This document shows, piece after piece, positions 1 to 10,575 of a stretch of DNA of 64,000 nucleotides (its first letter is position 1; each line of letters starts with the position of its first letter). The position numbers and the translations under genes are program-made. Under the pieces are notes generated by a model. That model had not been told where the DNA came from, made no database searches, and was given only the letters and a program-made list of their open reading frames with translations. This DNA is from Hymenopus coronatus (lineage: Eukaryota > Arthropoda > Insecta > Mantodea > Hymenopodidae): positions 101,694,501 to 101,758,500 of the forward strand of contig CM060881.1 of assembly GCA_030762935.1 (NCBI GenBank), given 5' to 3'.

Positions 1-23
1 ATTTTTAGGGTATGAAATGGTCA

Positions 24-495
24 TGTTGGGTAAATTAGATATTTCATGAAGCAAGAGGTAACGTTGTATCAGCTTAAGCAACTGGTATTGGAGGCAATAT
101 AAAATTATGACGCAGCTTGCTCTCATAAGCAACGCTGCCATAAGCATGGATTTAACTATAAAGTCCTCATGAAATAGGTCAGGAGTGCGTCTTTACGCTT
201 GAAATATAAGGTACTCCTGATCAACATTGAGTAAAGGGTTGAGTTAAACATAAAAAATGTGTGGTTTTCAAGAAGAACAGAATGTACAAATTGAGTTCTG
301 TGGAATTAAGGTAATCTACAGGGCCTCCTCGCATACTTATTTATAGTTCCTTATTTCTCCCCAAATGCATCCCCTTGTGCAACATAATCCCGAAGTGTCC
401 TACCTCCCTTGCTACAAGTGCGAGTACTAGCTCTATCCTAGTACCCACAATGATGCGCAGTGCAGGGGTAACTCTTACCCCAATAGGGTATGTTA
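24..495 (-). repeat. MITE-2, partial copy
   Basis: This is the reverse-oriented right part of the inverted-repeat element found complete at 44569-45200. Bases 24-160 match its terminal repeat (GATATTTCATGAAG-like motif), and 340-490 match its GC-richer core in reverse complement, including a shared TAGAGCTAGTACT. It breaks off near 495, so the second terminal repeat is missing. No coding capacity is visible. The family is unclassified; long inverted repeats suggest a non-autonomous DNA transposon. Confidence 0.65.
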
Positions 496-1460
496 CGATA
501 GTATTGAATTATCAATAGAAAGTATTGAATTATCAATTTTCCTTATTCAATTAAAATTAAGTAAGAAGCAAATTAATTGTAATCAGTTTCGACCTGGTAG
601 CACAATAAGAGATGCGCAAAGAAAAGAAAAACTAATACTGGCAGTTAAAGAATTATTACATTGTCACTAACAGCATGTGTTTCTTGAAAATGAATCCTAA
701 ATTTATTACAAATAGAGAAATAAAAATAGAAGTAAACGTAGTGTAAAAGTAAACTACTAAGGAATAAACTGTATATACTTAACCAAATGGCAAATATTGA
801 GCATGTTTAGGTGGTCAGTGAAAACTGATATAAATTGCATTATACACTTTCTCATCACAGTGAAAAAAACTATTATTAATCTTTTGGTCGGAAATGTTAA
901 ACGGCCTAGCTACATAGAGTAAAACGATCTTAGAGGCACCACATGATCACGTTCTAAATGTAATACTAATATTCTAGAGTCCGTTCCATAGAAATGCAGA
1001 GTGACTTTTGCTTTACAGAAAGGAATAGGTGTTTCTTCAAACATTTTGTAGGATTTGCAATATTCATATCACGACCAGTACTAAATGCGACGTCCAGCGC
1101 AATTTTTTGATATGATCATCATTTATATTAAGTATGATATAAAGCGTTGCATATTTGCGCTCTGAAGATAAAATAATGAGAGCTGGATGAAACAAAACGT
1201 CCATGTACATTTTGATTTTTTTCTCTCTCTCTAGCATATGGGAATTATAGAAAGCGTAATGACCAATTATTTCCACAAGCTCTTGGAGTTAAAACATATT
1301 ACTGCTATTAAGGGAAACTTGATTTGTTCATACTGTAAATAACGTGAGCAGTAAATGATGTGTTGGCAAAGATTCCTCTCATTTGAACAGAGGTTAATAT
1401 ATTACACAACTTACACTAAATCGGTGCATTAAAATAATCATATTATTTATCCACAGAAAA
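496..1460. other. No recognised feature
   Basis: AT-rich sequence with frequent stops in all frames. The only open frame of note is 70 codons at 1064-1276 on the minus strand, without a recognisable motif. I see nothing in it. Confidence 0.6.
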
Positions 1461-1510
1461 GGATAGATAGAGAGAGGGAGAGAGAGAGAGACAGAGAGAG
1501 AGAGAGAGAT
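1461..1510. repeat. (GA)n microsatellite
   Basis: Imperfect GA/GATA run of about 50 bp. Confidence 0.95.
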
Positions 1511-1660
1511 ATTATAACTGGAGAAGGATTTCAACACTAGGCCTGCTGTACCAATAGGATCGTTAAATTATAAGATAACCGCTTACGTAACCTATGTCTG
1601 TTTCGCTGTTCCCTCGCACCTACTGGAACATCAGGCACCCCATTCTCGAGCTAAAGTGCA

Positions 1661-1792
1661 TTGGCACTATATCTCGCTGTTATGGCTCCGTCAGTGAGGT
1701 ACATCTGTCAACTTGGTGCGTCATTGTCAGTGGAACAACGTGTGCTAATACGCAAAGTTTATTTCAAACGTGAATCTGCTCGCCCTATGTGT
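1661..1792 (+). pseudogene. Possible transposase N-terminal HTH fragment
   Basis: The frame from 1661 contains LSVEQRVLIRKVYF followed by KRESARP. This resembles the start of the helix-turn-helix segment at the N-terminus of some Tc1/mariner-related transposases and DUF4817 proteins (a TVEQR-V-I-K-Y pattern). Only about 30 residues fit, and the frame then runs into the R500 repeat at 1790, so this is a fragment at best. Chance similarity is possible. Confidence 0.35.
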
Positions 1793-2285
1793 GTGTGCAC
1801 GTTACGGAAGGGTATTCCACACTTCAGCCGTTGGCTTAGTGCACGTCAGCCCCCTGGAGGAAGGATGAGATGAGAGTGATTTTATAGGGTGGCTGACATC
1901 CGGACAGGGAGAGAGCCACCCTGGAGAGTACCTAACAGTTCTCAAGCAGTTTTTAGTCCGATGCGGAGAGCGCCACGAACACGCCTGAGTCCTCAGACAA
2001 CCACTAGCCATCCTGCCGTCGAGAGCTGTATTTCCAGAGCGTGGTCACCTCCATGAAGCGGTGCTTCTGCTACAGACCTCTTCGACATTTACAACCCTGA
2101 AAGAGATCGGTTGAGATGAAATGAAGAGACAGGGTATTTGGGGGAACGAAGAATCCTCTCTAGCATTCGCCTAGAGACGGGAATTTCCCGAAAAACCCAA
2201 GGATCAGAGAAATGGGCCGCGGGTAACCAATCCCACAACCTCCTGAATGCCAGTCCCAGACCAAAGTCATGAGCCATCTGGCATG
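1790..2285 (-). repeat. R500 interspersed repeat
   Basis: A GC-richer block of about 500 bp. Its reverse complement aligns along nearly its whole length with 39455-39945. Shared landmarks are the TCTTTCAGGGTTGTAA box, the CTCTGGAAATA box, ACTAGTGGTTGTCTG and CATCCTTCCTCCAGGG. Both copies end in a TG/CA run at the same side. There is no open frame shared by the two copies. The class is unknown; a SINE-like or non-autonomous element is possible, but I do not see a convincing tRNA-like head. Confidence 0.8.
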
Positions 2286-3000
2286 TACTAGTCGGTGGTC
2301 TTGGATTCAGGGAATTTGTTGAAAGCGTTTTAAACTCTGCACCACTCGAAATTCCTCACATGGACACACATTCAAATCTTCGGGTTCTGAGTTGAGACAA
2401 ATAAACAAACAAATACATGAATACATAAGTAATCAAATAAATAGATAAAATCCAAACATTCCACTCTAGCATCTAGGTGAGTATACCGTGGTACATATGC
2501 AAACTTTAAATGTATTTTCAAAAATAAAAATTAAACATTTTATCTATTATTTAGTTTTTTCAGACATTTAACTAAACTAAAAACTAAACTTTAAATTTCA
2601 AATCAGTAATGAATTAAAATAAATTGTAAATGAATTAAAATAAATTAAAATAAAGATGCAGCAAACTATTGTAAAACAGAATATTACACGAAAACCAGCA
2701 ACTTTCCAACTGATATCCAGCTGCTTCTATTCTACACAATACACTGCAGCGAAAGGTACTAATATCCTGTACTAACTAAACTGTGTGTTAATTACAAGTT
2801 TATTTACATATTAATAATACGGCTTGTTTATAATTATATATTTAATATATTACCTTTTTATCTTATTTTATTTATGTAAATAAACATTTAATTTTATTAT
2901 ATTACAACTGAATTTTCTAAAACAATTAATAATTATTACTTTTTTTTTATAGCTCTTCACATTTTAATAACTCAGTATTTATTTAAATTAAGTAACCTAT
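2286..3000. other. AT-rich spacer
   Basis: Strongly AT-rich with short direct repetitions of AAATTAAAATAAA near 2605-2655. No gene or element is recognised. Confidence 0.6.
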
Positions 3001-3346
3001 TAGGCGACCGCTAGACTGAGTGGTTAGAGCGATCGGCTCCCTTCTAAGCGGGCCGGGTTCGATCCCAAGCGCTCGCATTTGGCATTTGCGGGTCCTCCGG
3101 TTTCCCCAGCCACTTATTCCATAAATTGCTCCATTATCACCTTTCCTACCATTCATTTCGTTTGCATTTCACAACACCCACATCCTCATGCACATTCCTG
3201 GCTATGTTCCTAAGTTCTCCATTCTGTGCTTTCGTGCCGTTGGCTCCCCGATAGGTTTCTGACCCCTAGGCATTCGTTTGTAAGTCTTAGGGGGATGTCA
3301 GTCTTAGAAATACGGGGAGAATAAGCTGACGGCGAAACGAACTAAA
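3001..3346 (+). mobile_element. SINE-3, tRNA-derived
   Basis: Bases 3003-3077 look like a degenerate tRNA: an A-box-like segment (CTGAGTGGTTAGAGC) and a B-box (GGGTTCGATCC). A non-tRNA body follows to about 3346 and opens with a TCCTCCGGTTTCCCC motif shared with SINE-2. The long appended body and imperfect stems argue against a working tRNA gene. The end is set where the GC-richer body gives way to AT-rich DNA. Only one copy was found in this window. Confidence 0.7.
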
Positions 3347-3571
3347 CTATTATTTATTGTTTCTTTTATTCTTATTTAAGATAGCGGTGTTAAGATAAGA
3401 AATATTCAAGGAGAAAATTAGGTGTAACAGAAAATAAAGTAGATGGAATAGTGCCAGTTTATAGCAATCACTCGGAAAAGGTAAAGAAATCAGCTAAACA
3501 AACAGGTATATCTCCGACTTTTGCGAGGAACTCTGCATGTTGTTAAAACTGAAACCATATCGCTATACACG

Positions 3572-3970
3572 GTTTACCAGGCGACCCAGTTGCCCAGTGT
3601 TTGATGTGTACAAATATCCCTTCGTGCGTTAAAACAGATGCAGAAATCAAAGGGGATATTTTAAGCTAAAACCTCTGCCGAGACCAAACTTGTTTTAACC
3701 CTCGTAATGAGCGCAATCTGCTCCCACCCCTGATAAGCAAGAAGGGGAAAGCGAGGTCTCACCTACCAAAAAGGAAATCTGCATTCCATGTATCACCAGT
3801 GTCATCGCCTCCGATTCCACAAGTAGTAAAAGCAGGCGTTAAACACCATGAAAAGAGGGTAAAGCGAATGTCATTCTCACCATTTCTCCATTAGCAGGTT
3901 TTTGAGTGAAACAGCACCGTTGAGTTCTGCAACTCTTTTAACGCACGAAACCTCTCAAATACCCTGGTAT
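3572..3970. mobile_element. MITE-1 with nested SINE-2 tail
   Basis: The left end (TACCAGGCGACCCAGTTG, then CGTGCGTTAAAA about 45 bases further in) is the inverted complement of the right end (CTTTTAACGCACGAA, then ACCCTGGTA). The core has a GATAAGCAAGAAGGGGAAAGCG box also seen, varied, near 48485 and 51080. SINE-2 sequence at 3778-3857 interrupts it, with GGGAAAGCGAGG and GGGTAAAGCGAA on the two sides as a possible decayed target duplication. Non-coding. Confidence 0.75.
3778..3857 (+). mobile_element. SINE-2, 3' part
   Basis: Matches the 3' half of SINE-2: the GTATCACCAGTGTCATCGCC box and AGTAGTAAAAGC-GGCGTTAAACAC, followed by a short A-rich tail. The tRNA head is missing, as in a 5'-truncated retroposon. 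It sits inside MITE-1 and so is younger than that copy. Confidence 0.75.
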
Positions 3971-4379
3971 GATGTTTATACTCCATTTGTCTGTTTCGGA
4001 GCACAATGTCAACATTTCCAGCATTTTCTATAGGTAAGTATTTTGTTGCGCCTCTGACGGTAGCATTTTCCCGGCGACTCTCGGTTCTTTCGCGTAGTGG
4101 AGAAAGACTGCGAGACCCCCTCTGATAATTTAACGACCCTATAATAAATATATCGAGGAAGGTTAAAGCAAGAGAGTAAAAAACGTGGCCAGCCCTCCAA
4201 TGTGCTCCTGTCTTTATGGACTGGTTCGAATAGAAAATTGGATACCAAAGAAGGAGCTATTCTCTTCTCTTAGCACAATCTCTGCACTATGCCAATGTGA
4301 AGTTTTTGATATCCTAGGTCGGTATTCGTAGTTGGTGACTTTTTCTTTAATAAGTATAGATTTATAAAGTAATGACTTA

Positions 4380-5200
4380 ATTTATTTTTATACTCAGAGT
4401 AGTTTCTATAGGAGTAGAAATTCATGGGAAGGAGATGGATATGCTGATATTTGCAGAAAATTACAGAAAATTAAGAAGAACAGCAGTGAATCTAAGAACG
4501 AAGAACAGAACAATGGAGGAATTCGGATTGGGAATAAATACACATAAAACAAAAATTCCAGTATGCGGTAAAAACAGAGAAAACCAGTTTGAATGAGTCT
4601 AATTAAGTAGGAAGTAAAATCACGAATGACAGAAGAAACTACAAGGGAATACCAAAAGTGATTTTTCGGGTCAAGCTTGCTTTTAAAAAAATATGCGCTA
4701 AATAATGTTTCGCTAAAATAATTCTGATATAATTTGAACTCCTGAATACAGAATTAAATCTCCACATTGACGTGCAGAAACACCTGAGAACATACGTGTG
4801 GACCATGTATCATATAGCAGAGAGGCTTGTACAATAGGAATGAGGGTGGAGAAACAACCAATTATTTGAAATCTGGTATTACATAAGAATCTTGAAGATC
4901 GGCTGGAGAAAAATTTGTTTTCGAACAAATTTTTTTTTAATGGAATAGGAAAGAAAAATCATTCCTGAAACATATAAACAGAAGAAGGGAAAAGCAGATA
5001 GGTCATCCGGGATGATGGCTTATTACAAAACTTAATTGAGGTATTCTAGAAGGTAGACATTTTCGAAGAAGATCCAAAACACAGAGATAAAATATTTCAG
5101 CACATGAGTTGTATTATCGTACGTACTGCGAGCTAAAGTGGAACATTGAGTGACGAGAAGAATGGAGAGATTCTGTCAATCAGCCTTGCGGTTGTAGACC
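4380..5200 (+). pseudogene. Non-LTR retrotransposon ORF2, C-terminal remnant
   Basis: From about 4430 the frame reads DMLIFAENYRKLRRTAVNL and then EFGLGINTHKTKI, which is the region around the reverse-transcriptase catalytic (x-x-DD) box and the following conserved K-T-K motif. A V-C-G-K-NRENQFE stretch follows before a stop near 4595. Further traces in other frames include NRRREKQIGH near 4980 and EEWRDSVNQPCGC near 5160-5200, the usual end of this class of endonuclease/RT polyprotein. Stops and frameshifts are many; it is long dead. Only the C-terminal third remains. It ends in a GATA/GA-rich tail at 5206. The class looks like an RTE- or Jockey-related LINE, but I cannot fix the clade. Confidence 0.75.
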
Positions 5201-5205
5201 GAAGA

Positions 5206-5246
5206 GATAGAGATAGAGAGAGAGAGAGAGGGAGAGAGAGAGAGAA
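5206..5246. repeat. (GA)n microsatellite at LINE 3' end
   Basis: GATAGA then GA repeats directly after the last LINE codons. It may descend from the element's simple-repeat tail. Confidence 0.9.
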
Positions 5247-5594
5247 GTAGATAGAAAGTAATCTCTGAAGTAGTACTGAATGAATATTACTAATACTACA
5301 TAATAAGGCTGAATCTAATCATGTAACTAAACATCCAATTAATGACCTGGCACGACTAGTCCACTGCTCATGTATATCGATATGGTTTATTGTTATATTA
5401 TATTATGTTAGGGACAGATGAAAAGTTCTCGACCTTGCGGTTTAAGAGAATATTGTAAAATTTATAAATAAAGCCTCGTTTTAGATGTGTGCACTTTGTT
5501 TAATGTTTTTGTAATGAGTAAATTCCATCCTTGAAGTGTGATTCCAGAAAGTATGCAAAATATCCATCTATGGTTTCCATAAGGTCTTAATTAA
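5247..5594. other. No recognised feature
   Basis: AT-rich sequence between the LINE remnant and the mariner remnant. Nothing recognised. Confidence 0.5.
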
Positions 5595-5960
5595 ACGAAA
5601 AACCTTTACTAGCAACACATTTCTTTAAATATAACAATAGCTGAAAGTCCGAGAGGGCCAAATCTGATGAGTAGGATGAATATTAAAACAATTTGTGATT
5701 CACGTCCCTCGATTTTCCGATTGCCAAAGTACCTTCGTGAGCAGAATGTATTCTTCCGACCAAAGAGAATTCTTTTCTTTTGCAATCCTGGCTTCCCCAC
5801 ATATTTTTTCATCCAGTTTGTTCAGAAGACTTGCGTAGTACCCGCCAGTTTAGGTTTTTTCCTCGTTGAAGGAGGCAATGAGAATTCCTTCATTCTACCT
5901 CACCTTCTTTGATGCAGAGCCGCCATCTTCCCTCCAGCGCTTTGTTTCTAGCGTTTGATA
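5595..5960 (-). pseudogene. mariner transposase, C-terminal remnant
   Basis: The minus strand carries pieces of a mariner transposase spread over two or three frames. KPGLQKKRILF is the stretch ahead of the second catalytic aspartate, whose HQDN-type box has decayed here. A G-K-RDV/HELL-like segment and SDLALSDFQLL follow; the last corresponds to the SPDLAPSDFHLF box with the third catalytic aspartate. The N-terminal half is missing and the frame is broken at several points, so it is not functional. The spacing of the pieces agrees with the mariner (D,D34D) type. A cut-and-paste DNA element remnant, plausibly the SETMAR-like subfamily. Confidence 0.75.
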
Positions 5961-6102
5961 GTGGACCCACGCAGTAAGAAATCGTCGTACAACAGCTATA
6001 TTGAAAGGTCCAACTTTTGTTAGCATTAAGCAAGCGCACGCACCTGGCAAGAATAATAAATACATAAGATGTGCATTCCAGTTATTGTTACTAATTCTAA
6101 TA

Positions 6103-6103
<1 letters not shown>

Positions 6104-6138
<35 letters not shown>
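6104..6138. repeat. (AT)n microsatellite
   Basis: Uninterrupted AT repeat of about 35 bp. Confidence 0.95.
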
Positions 6139-6142
<4 letters not shown>

Positions 6143-6461
6143 CCATAACCAAAAATATACCTTAAACCTGTTCAACAAAAAAAAAAAAATATCAGTATTT
6201 ATTAAATCTTACTCATATTTAATTCTTCATGTAGATGTTTTTCAAATTTGGAGCTTCCATCACATTAATCTTCTTTATGAGAGCTACGGTTACGTTTAAA
6301 TTCCACTGTCCATTTCTTAGCCGTGAAAAATGAATAATTAGACTTTTATAAACCTTCAAAAACTTTTATTAAATTTCCGTTTGAAATTGAATATCCAAAA
6401 CAAATATATTTTTTGACTGCATAGTGTTTAAATTTCATTTTAAGGAACACAGACAACATAT

Positions 6462-6854
6462 TGTAACGAATGTCTTTTTTGACTCAAAACTTGTTTACAA
6501 ATAAAGTCTTAAATTCACTATACGCTTCGATGCGTAAAGCGTTTACGGCTGCACTCCATTAATGGCTCTCGCACCACTGCACGCTAACACTCCAGTCACT
6601 CACGGCTGAGTATAATTTGCTACACATCTCATGACACACCCCAGCTTGAAGTTCTTCCTTCTTTTATAACTAGAAAATGATGTCACAGAACTTTCTGGAA
6701 GCTTGTGGGAGATACTGGGCGCATCTAGAAGAATCTCGAGTGTACCAGACGACGCCATACTCCGTTTCTATCGCGCCGCACTTCCTTGTTTATCACATTC
6801 CATCTCCACCACTGTTTACCAAAGCTAACATGAGAGCACTCACATACGGTACGT
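6462..6854 (-). mobile_element. LTR-1 solo LTR
   Basis: About 393 bp, starting TGTAACGAATG on the plus strand, the same start as the copies at 53305 and 60494. It shares AACTAGAAAATGATGTCACAG with the 53-kb copy (one base different over most of it). Read on the minus strand it has a TATA-box-like TTATAAAAG at about 6663-6671. CATAT lies on both sides (6457-6461 and 6855-6859) and reads as a 5-bp target duplication. No internal gag-pol sequence is adjacent, so it is a solo LTR. A Ty3/Gypsy-type origin is likely from duplication size (inference). Confidence 0.7.
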
Positions 6855-6859
6855 CATAT

Positions 6860-7519
6860 TATCTACTATTAAAAGAAGCAGACACATACCTATTTGGTAA
6901 ATCATGTTAAACCCGACTTGCATAGTTACGAAATATATACACATCTAATAAAAAACGCCAACTCTTTTCTAGGCCGAGAACTGTTCACCTTGCTTCTGTT
7001 ATAACCAAATTTCCACCTGAATAGCAAGTGCAAATTGCAGCAGGATATTTTTTAAGCAATTGCTCCCTTAAGTTATTTGTTTTACGAGAGAATATGCCAG
7101 ATGCTTTTACGTCAGCTTTATCATTTAAGTAAGCAGATACTATGTTTCAGACAGTTTCGGTGAAACTGGAATGCAAAAGCCTTTAATAAATCTCTGATTC
7201 AACAAAAATGAAAAACAAACAACAACAAAAATGTAATACTAAGCAATGTTACTGAAAAGGCATAGACGGGGAGCTATGAGTCATATTAATACTATTCAAA
7301 GAATAATATTACACAGTGGTTTATCTTGCTAATGCAATACTGGAGCCTAAAACGAACTTGAAAAATCGTTTTATGCAGGCGGACACATACAGGGGCTGAT
7401 GTGAAGGATGGTTGCTAAGAATGACTGTGAAATGTTCTCATACTTCTACGTTTTCGCCGTTCATCTGGTTCTGATATTTGTTTATTGATTATGTTTTTGA
7501 ATTGAATTAAAACTAATAC
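6860..7519. other. No recognised feature
   Basis: Ordinary AT-rich DNA without motifs, open frames or repeats that I could match elsewhere in the window. Confidence 0.55.
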
Positions 7520-7755
7520 TTTTTTTTTTTTTTTTTTGGTAGCTTAACCTCCTTTAACTTGGTTGGTCCTCGGACAATAAATGAAATGGTGAGCTGATGC
7601 TCAATTGATCTCGGAATCCATGGAGCTTGAAGTTACTCGACATTCGTCTTCTCAGGACGAGGGAAAACCCTGAACTGAGGGAACTCAACCTAAGCGAGAT
7701 TCGAATTGGCGACCTATTGAATTTCAGACAGACACTACCCAAGCGGGCTAAAAAA
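7520..7755 (-). mobile_element. SINE-6, tRNA-derived
   Basis: In reverse complement the unit begins with a tRNA-like head (CGCTTGGGTAGTG, then a B-box relic CCAATTCGAATCTCGC) and ends in an A-rich tail, seen here as the T run at 7520-7537. Its body aligns with 24893-25115, sharing CGAGTAACTT and GAGCATCA-CTCACC. Two copies with the same head-body junction define the family. It is decayed and not a tRNA gene. Confidence 0.7.
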
Positions 7756-7992
7756 ATCAATGCACTTCTTAAATCGATACATTAATCGATACGTTTAGTT
7801 GCAAAATTTAACGCCTTGTAAATGGATTCCAAAATATGATATTTTTTATTGACACTAAATATCGTGGACTTCCTGACCTACTGTCTTTTCTATATTGAGA
7901 TTTTTGTAACGTACTAGGAGTTTAGCCAATGCACGTTTCAAGGAATATTTTAATATGTGTATGCAATAGAAAAGGTAAGTTGAGATTGCTAG

Positions 7993-8039
7993 GTATAATA
8001 TATATATATATTATATATATATATAATATATATATATAT
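7993..8039. repeat. (AT)n microsatellite
   Basis: Imperfect AT repeat bordering the GC-richer block at 8044; a shorter AT run (8265-8283) borders its other side. Confidence 0.9.
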
Positions 8040-8043
8040 GTAT

Positions 8044-8265
8044 GAAGATCCGCCGGACAGCTCGGGTCCCGTGAGCAGGGCTTAGGGCGTTCTAAATATA
8101 GCCATTAAGGACCCCGTCCATGCAAGCGCCCGTCGTCATCCGGATGTGATCACCCTTCGGGATTCTCCACTCATTCCTCGCTTCCTGAGGTCACACAAAA
8201 GCCAAAGGGTTACAAGGATCTACTTTGCGTGCTCTGTCCCAATATCCAGGGAGCTCCGACCCCGT
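8044..8265. other. GC-rich block of unknown nature
   Basis: About 220 bp that are clearly more GC-rich than anything around them, cleanly set between two (TA)n tracts. No ORF longer than a few dozen codons, no tRNA-like boxes and no clear terminal inverted repeats. No second copy found in the window. It looks like an insertion into a TA-repeat target, but the class is unknown. Confidence 0.5.
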
Positions 8266-8283
8266 TATATATATACATATATA

Positions 8284-8821
8284 AACCAGATTTAAAAAAT
8301 CCCCGAAATCGTTTATTTTCTCTTTAAGTAAAAACTATTTTAGTTTTAAGTGTTGTAATGTCTATCACGATACTTCATTTCAATGTTTATGCTAACAGTG
8401 ATTGTTGTTTTCGGTTGGCAACTAGTTTTTGCATGTTCGTTTATCGCATTTCGTAATGTTAGCAACGGAGCACGTTCAAACATAACATTGTTTGTTTTGT
8501 TAAACAAATCTCCCTCAGATACATTGAGATTGATGGAAAAAGCTTATGGTGCATCAGCGATGAAGGAAACTCAGGTGTATGAATGGCATAAGTCTTGCTT
8601 TAGTCTTATTTTCGAACGCTGAAGAAACTACTGTACATACGGCAAGGGCATTACGAGAGATATGTGAAAATGGCTACCAGGAGTGCTTCCAGTTTCTTTA
8701 CACGCGGTGACAGAAGTGTGTCATTGCGGAAGGGAACTGTTTTGAAGGAAATGTAAATTGCCTTATGGTAACTTGTTTAAGTGTTATTTACAAATTTCGG
8801 GAACTTTTTGAATATAACTTG
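8284..8821 (+). mobile_element. Internally deleted mariner element
   Basis: Inverted ends of about 30 bp (left around AAAAAATCCCCGAAATCG, right around CAAATTTCGGGAACTTTTTG) are flanked by TA at 8282-8283 and 8822-8823, the mariner target. The first frame (8383-8622) carries SNITLFVLLNKSP, LRLMEKAYGASAM and VYEWHK, the N-terminal HTH region of a mariner transposase. The downstream part (8650-8760) encodes QKCVIAEGNCFEGN, the usual C-terminal end of mariner proteins. The whole catalytic core between them is missing. At 538 bp against about 1.3 kb for an intact mariner, this is a non-autonomous deletion derivative. Confidence 0.8.
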
Positions 8822-8823
8822 TA

Positions 8824-9984
8824 TATCTAAAAAATTGCAACAAACCAAATGAATTAAAACAATAATAATTTCCATGAGTTCGAATTATTGATACCAAAAT
8901 TAAAATATTTGCCTAATTCTTCATTTTAATGAGTCAGTTTAAAATAATTATACAATTATACTCTAATCCTAGTAGCTTACTAACCAATAAGTACAGCTTT
9001 CTAAGTGGGCTGGAATATTGGGGAAGTAAAGTCTCTTTTGTTGCTGCACTAGTGGAATTATTTATTGCAGCTGAACATACATTCTTGTGAGGGTATATTT
9101 TAAGGTTCCTCTCTAAGACGTATCAATGAGGGACTTTGAAGAGAAATACTGTTTGCAATAAATTAAGTAAAGCGCGTCCGTGCCTGAGGCACAGAAATCA
9201 AGTAATGAAGTACAGTTGAAACAGAGATGTCTGAAGGTCTACAAGAGAGCCATTTGGAGAAACTGAGGAACCATTGCATGTTGAACTAACGTTCGCAGTT
9301 GCTTTTGTGTTTCAATTTATGGGTTACTAAACTAAGGCACGTAATAAAGTGAGAGCAAGGTGCTAAGATATTTATTGGCTCCATTCGGTGTCATGTTGCC
9401 AGAGAATTAGGCTTCCTGCAGGTCGTAAAGCGAGCTACAGTACCTCATCCCCCTTACAGGCTTAACGTGACCTCAGCCTACAAAGCAACTCGCCACATCT
9501 ACAAGCGTAGTTTGGAACAGCGACGCAATAAAATATACGGAGTAAAGCGTAGCAACAGTCGTATGAAACCTTTCTAATGCAGCGAGTTTTTATCGTCACC
9601 CACGTCTCGAAGCATTATAAAAACATGCATTGTTTATTCAGGAACCAGGTGGCAAAGCCCACAAGAGAAGGTGGAGAAATAATTGTGGCAAACTCTATGT
9701 CACAAATTGCTGTTTAATACATCAGAGGTTTTTGTTCAAGTCCTTTGCTATTTTAATGAACTATGGTTCATATTAATCATATTAATAACATAAAACAGGG
9801 TTGCTATAAAAAGGATCGGTAACCACAGCAGAAAGAACGAAAAGAATTAACAAATATAGCACATTAGCTGGTGACGTTGCAGGTACATAGGGAGCTAATT
9901 TCTTTATCTTTACTCTTCTTTGTGAAATTATTTTACAGTGATCAAGTACTTTATAATTAATCTTCTCCATTAACAATTATTATT
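8824..9984. other. No recognised feature
   Basis: Mixed-composition DNA with a slightly GC-richer patch near 9400-9560. No open frame above 65 codons and no repeat matched within the window. Confidence 0.5.
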
Positions 9985-10185
9985 CCAACGGTAGCTTTTA
10001 AAATATTTGTCTTTTGCTTTAGTCTTATTTCCTTATTTCCCACCTACTTACAAGGAAGCAAGTAATAAGACCATTTCTGCTAATGTTTATCTCGATTAAC
10101 TTGAAGTGAAATACGCTTTTTAAGAATAACTTTGTTACACAGATGTAGAGAAAGCCATGTGAGTGAAACAAATAAGAATCACTTG
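9985..10185 (+). repeat. HP-870 repeat, 3' part
   Basis: Matches the far end of HP-870: TTACAAGGAAGCAAGTAATA, CTCGATTA, and CAGATGTAGAGAAAGCCATG at the end. The hairpin half is absent. Confidence 0.75.
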
Positions 10186-10575
10186 CCTTTTAAGTGCTGC
10201 ATCTTCCAAGGATGCGATATGACGATGTTCAATGAAATCTCGCAACACTAAACTATCCTTTACTTAGTAAAGTTTTCGAAAATGTTTGTTTGCTCATACT
10301 TGTCTGTAAAGATTTTACTTGAAATTTCATTGATTAACACTTTTTAAAAAATGTAAACATTTTAAATTCGTTCTAAATTCCTTTTGTATAGCAAAAGATA
10401 GACCAAAACCCACTAACAAAAAAGGTAGTTGTGCAAACACACAGAGGTTATTTTAAATACATTTTGTGTGGAGTTGCCCATTTCCGAAATATTTATTATT
10501 GGTCTTAAATTTTGCAATGCTTATATTTTTCTCAAAAGAGATAGTTTTTTGTAAACGCACGCATAACCAAAAATG
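10186..10575 (+). repeat. HP-870 repeat, middle part
   Basis: Begins at the ATCTTCCAAGGATGCGA box, continues through TTTCGAAAATGTTTG and TTTTGTGTGGAGTTG, and ends near ATTTATTATTGGT. It follows a 3' part directly, so two truncated copies lie head to tail. Confidence 0.65.
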
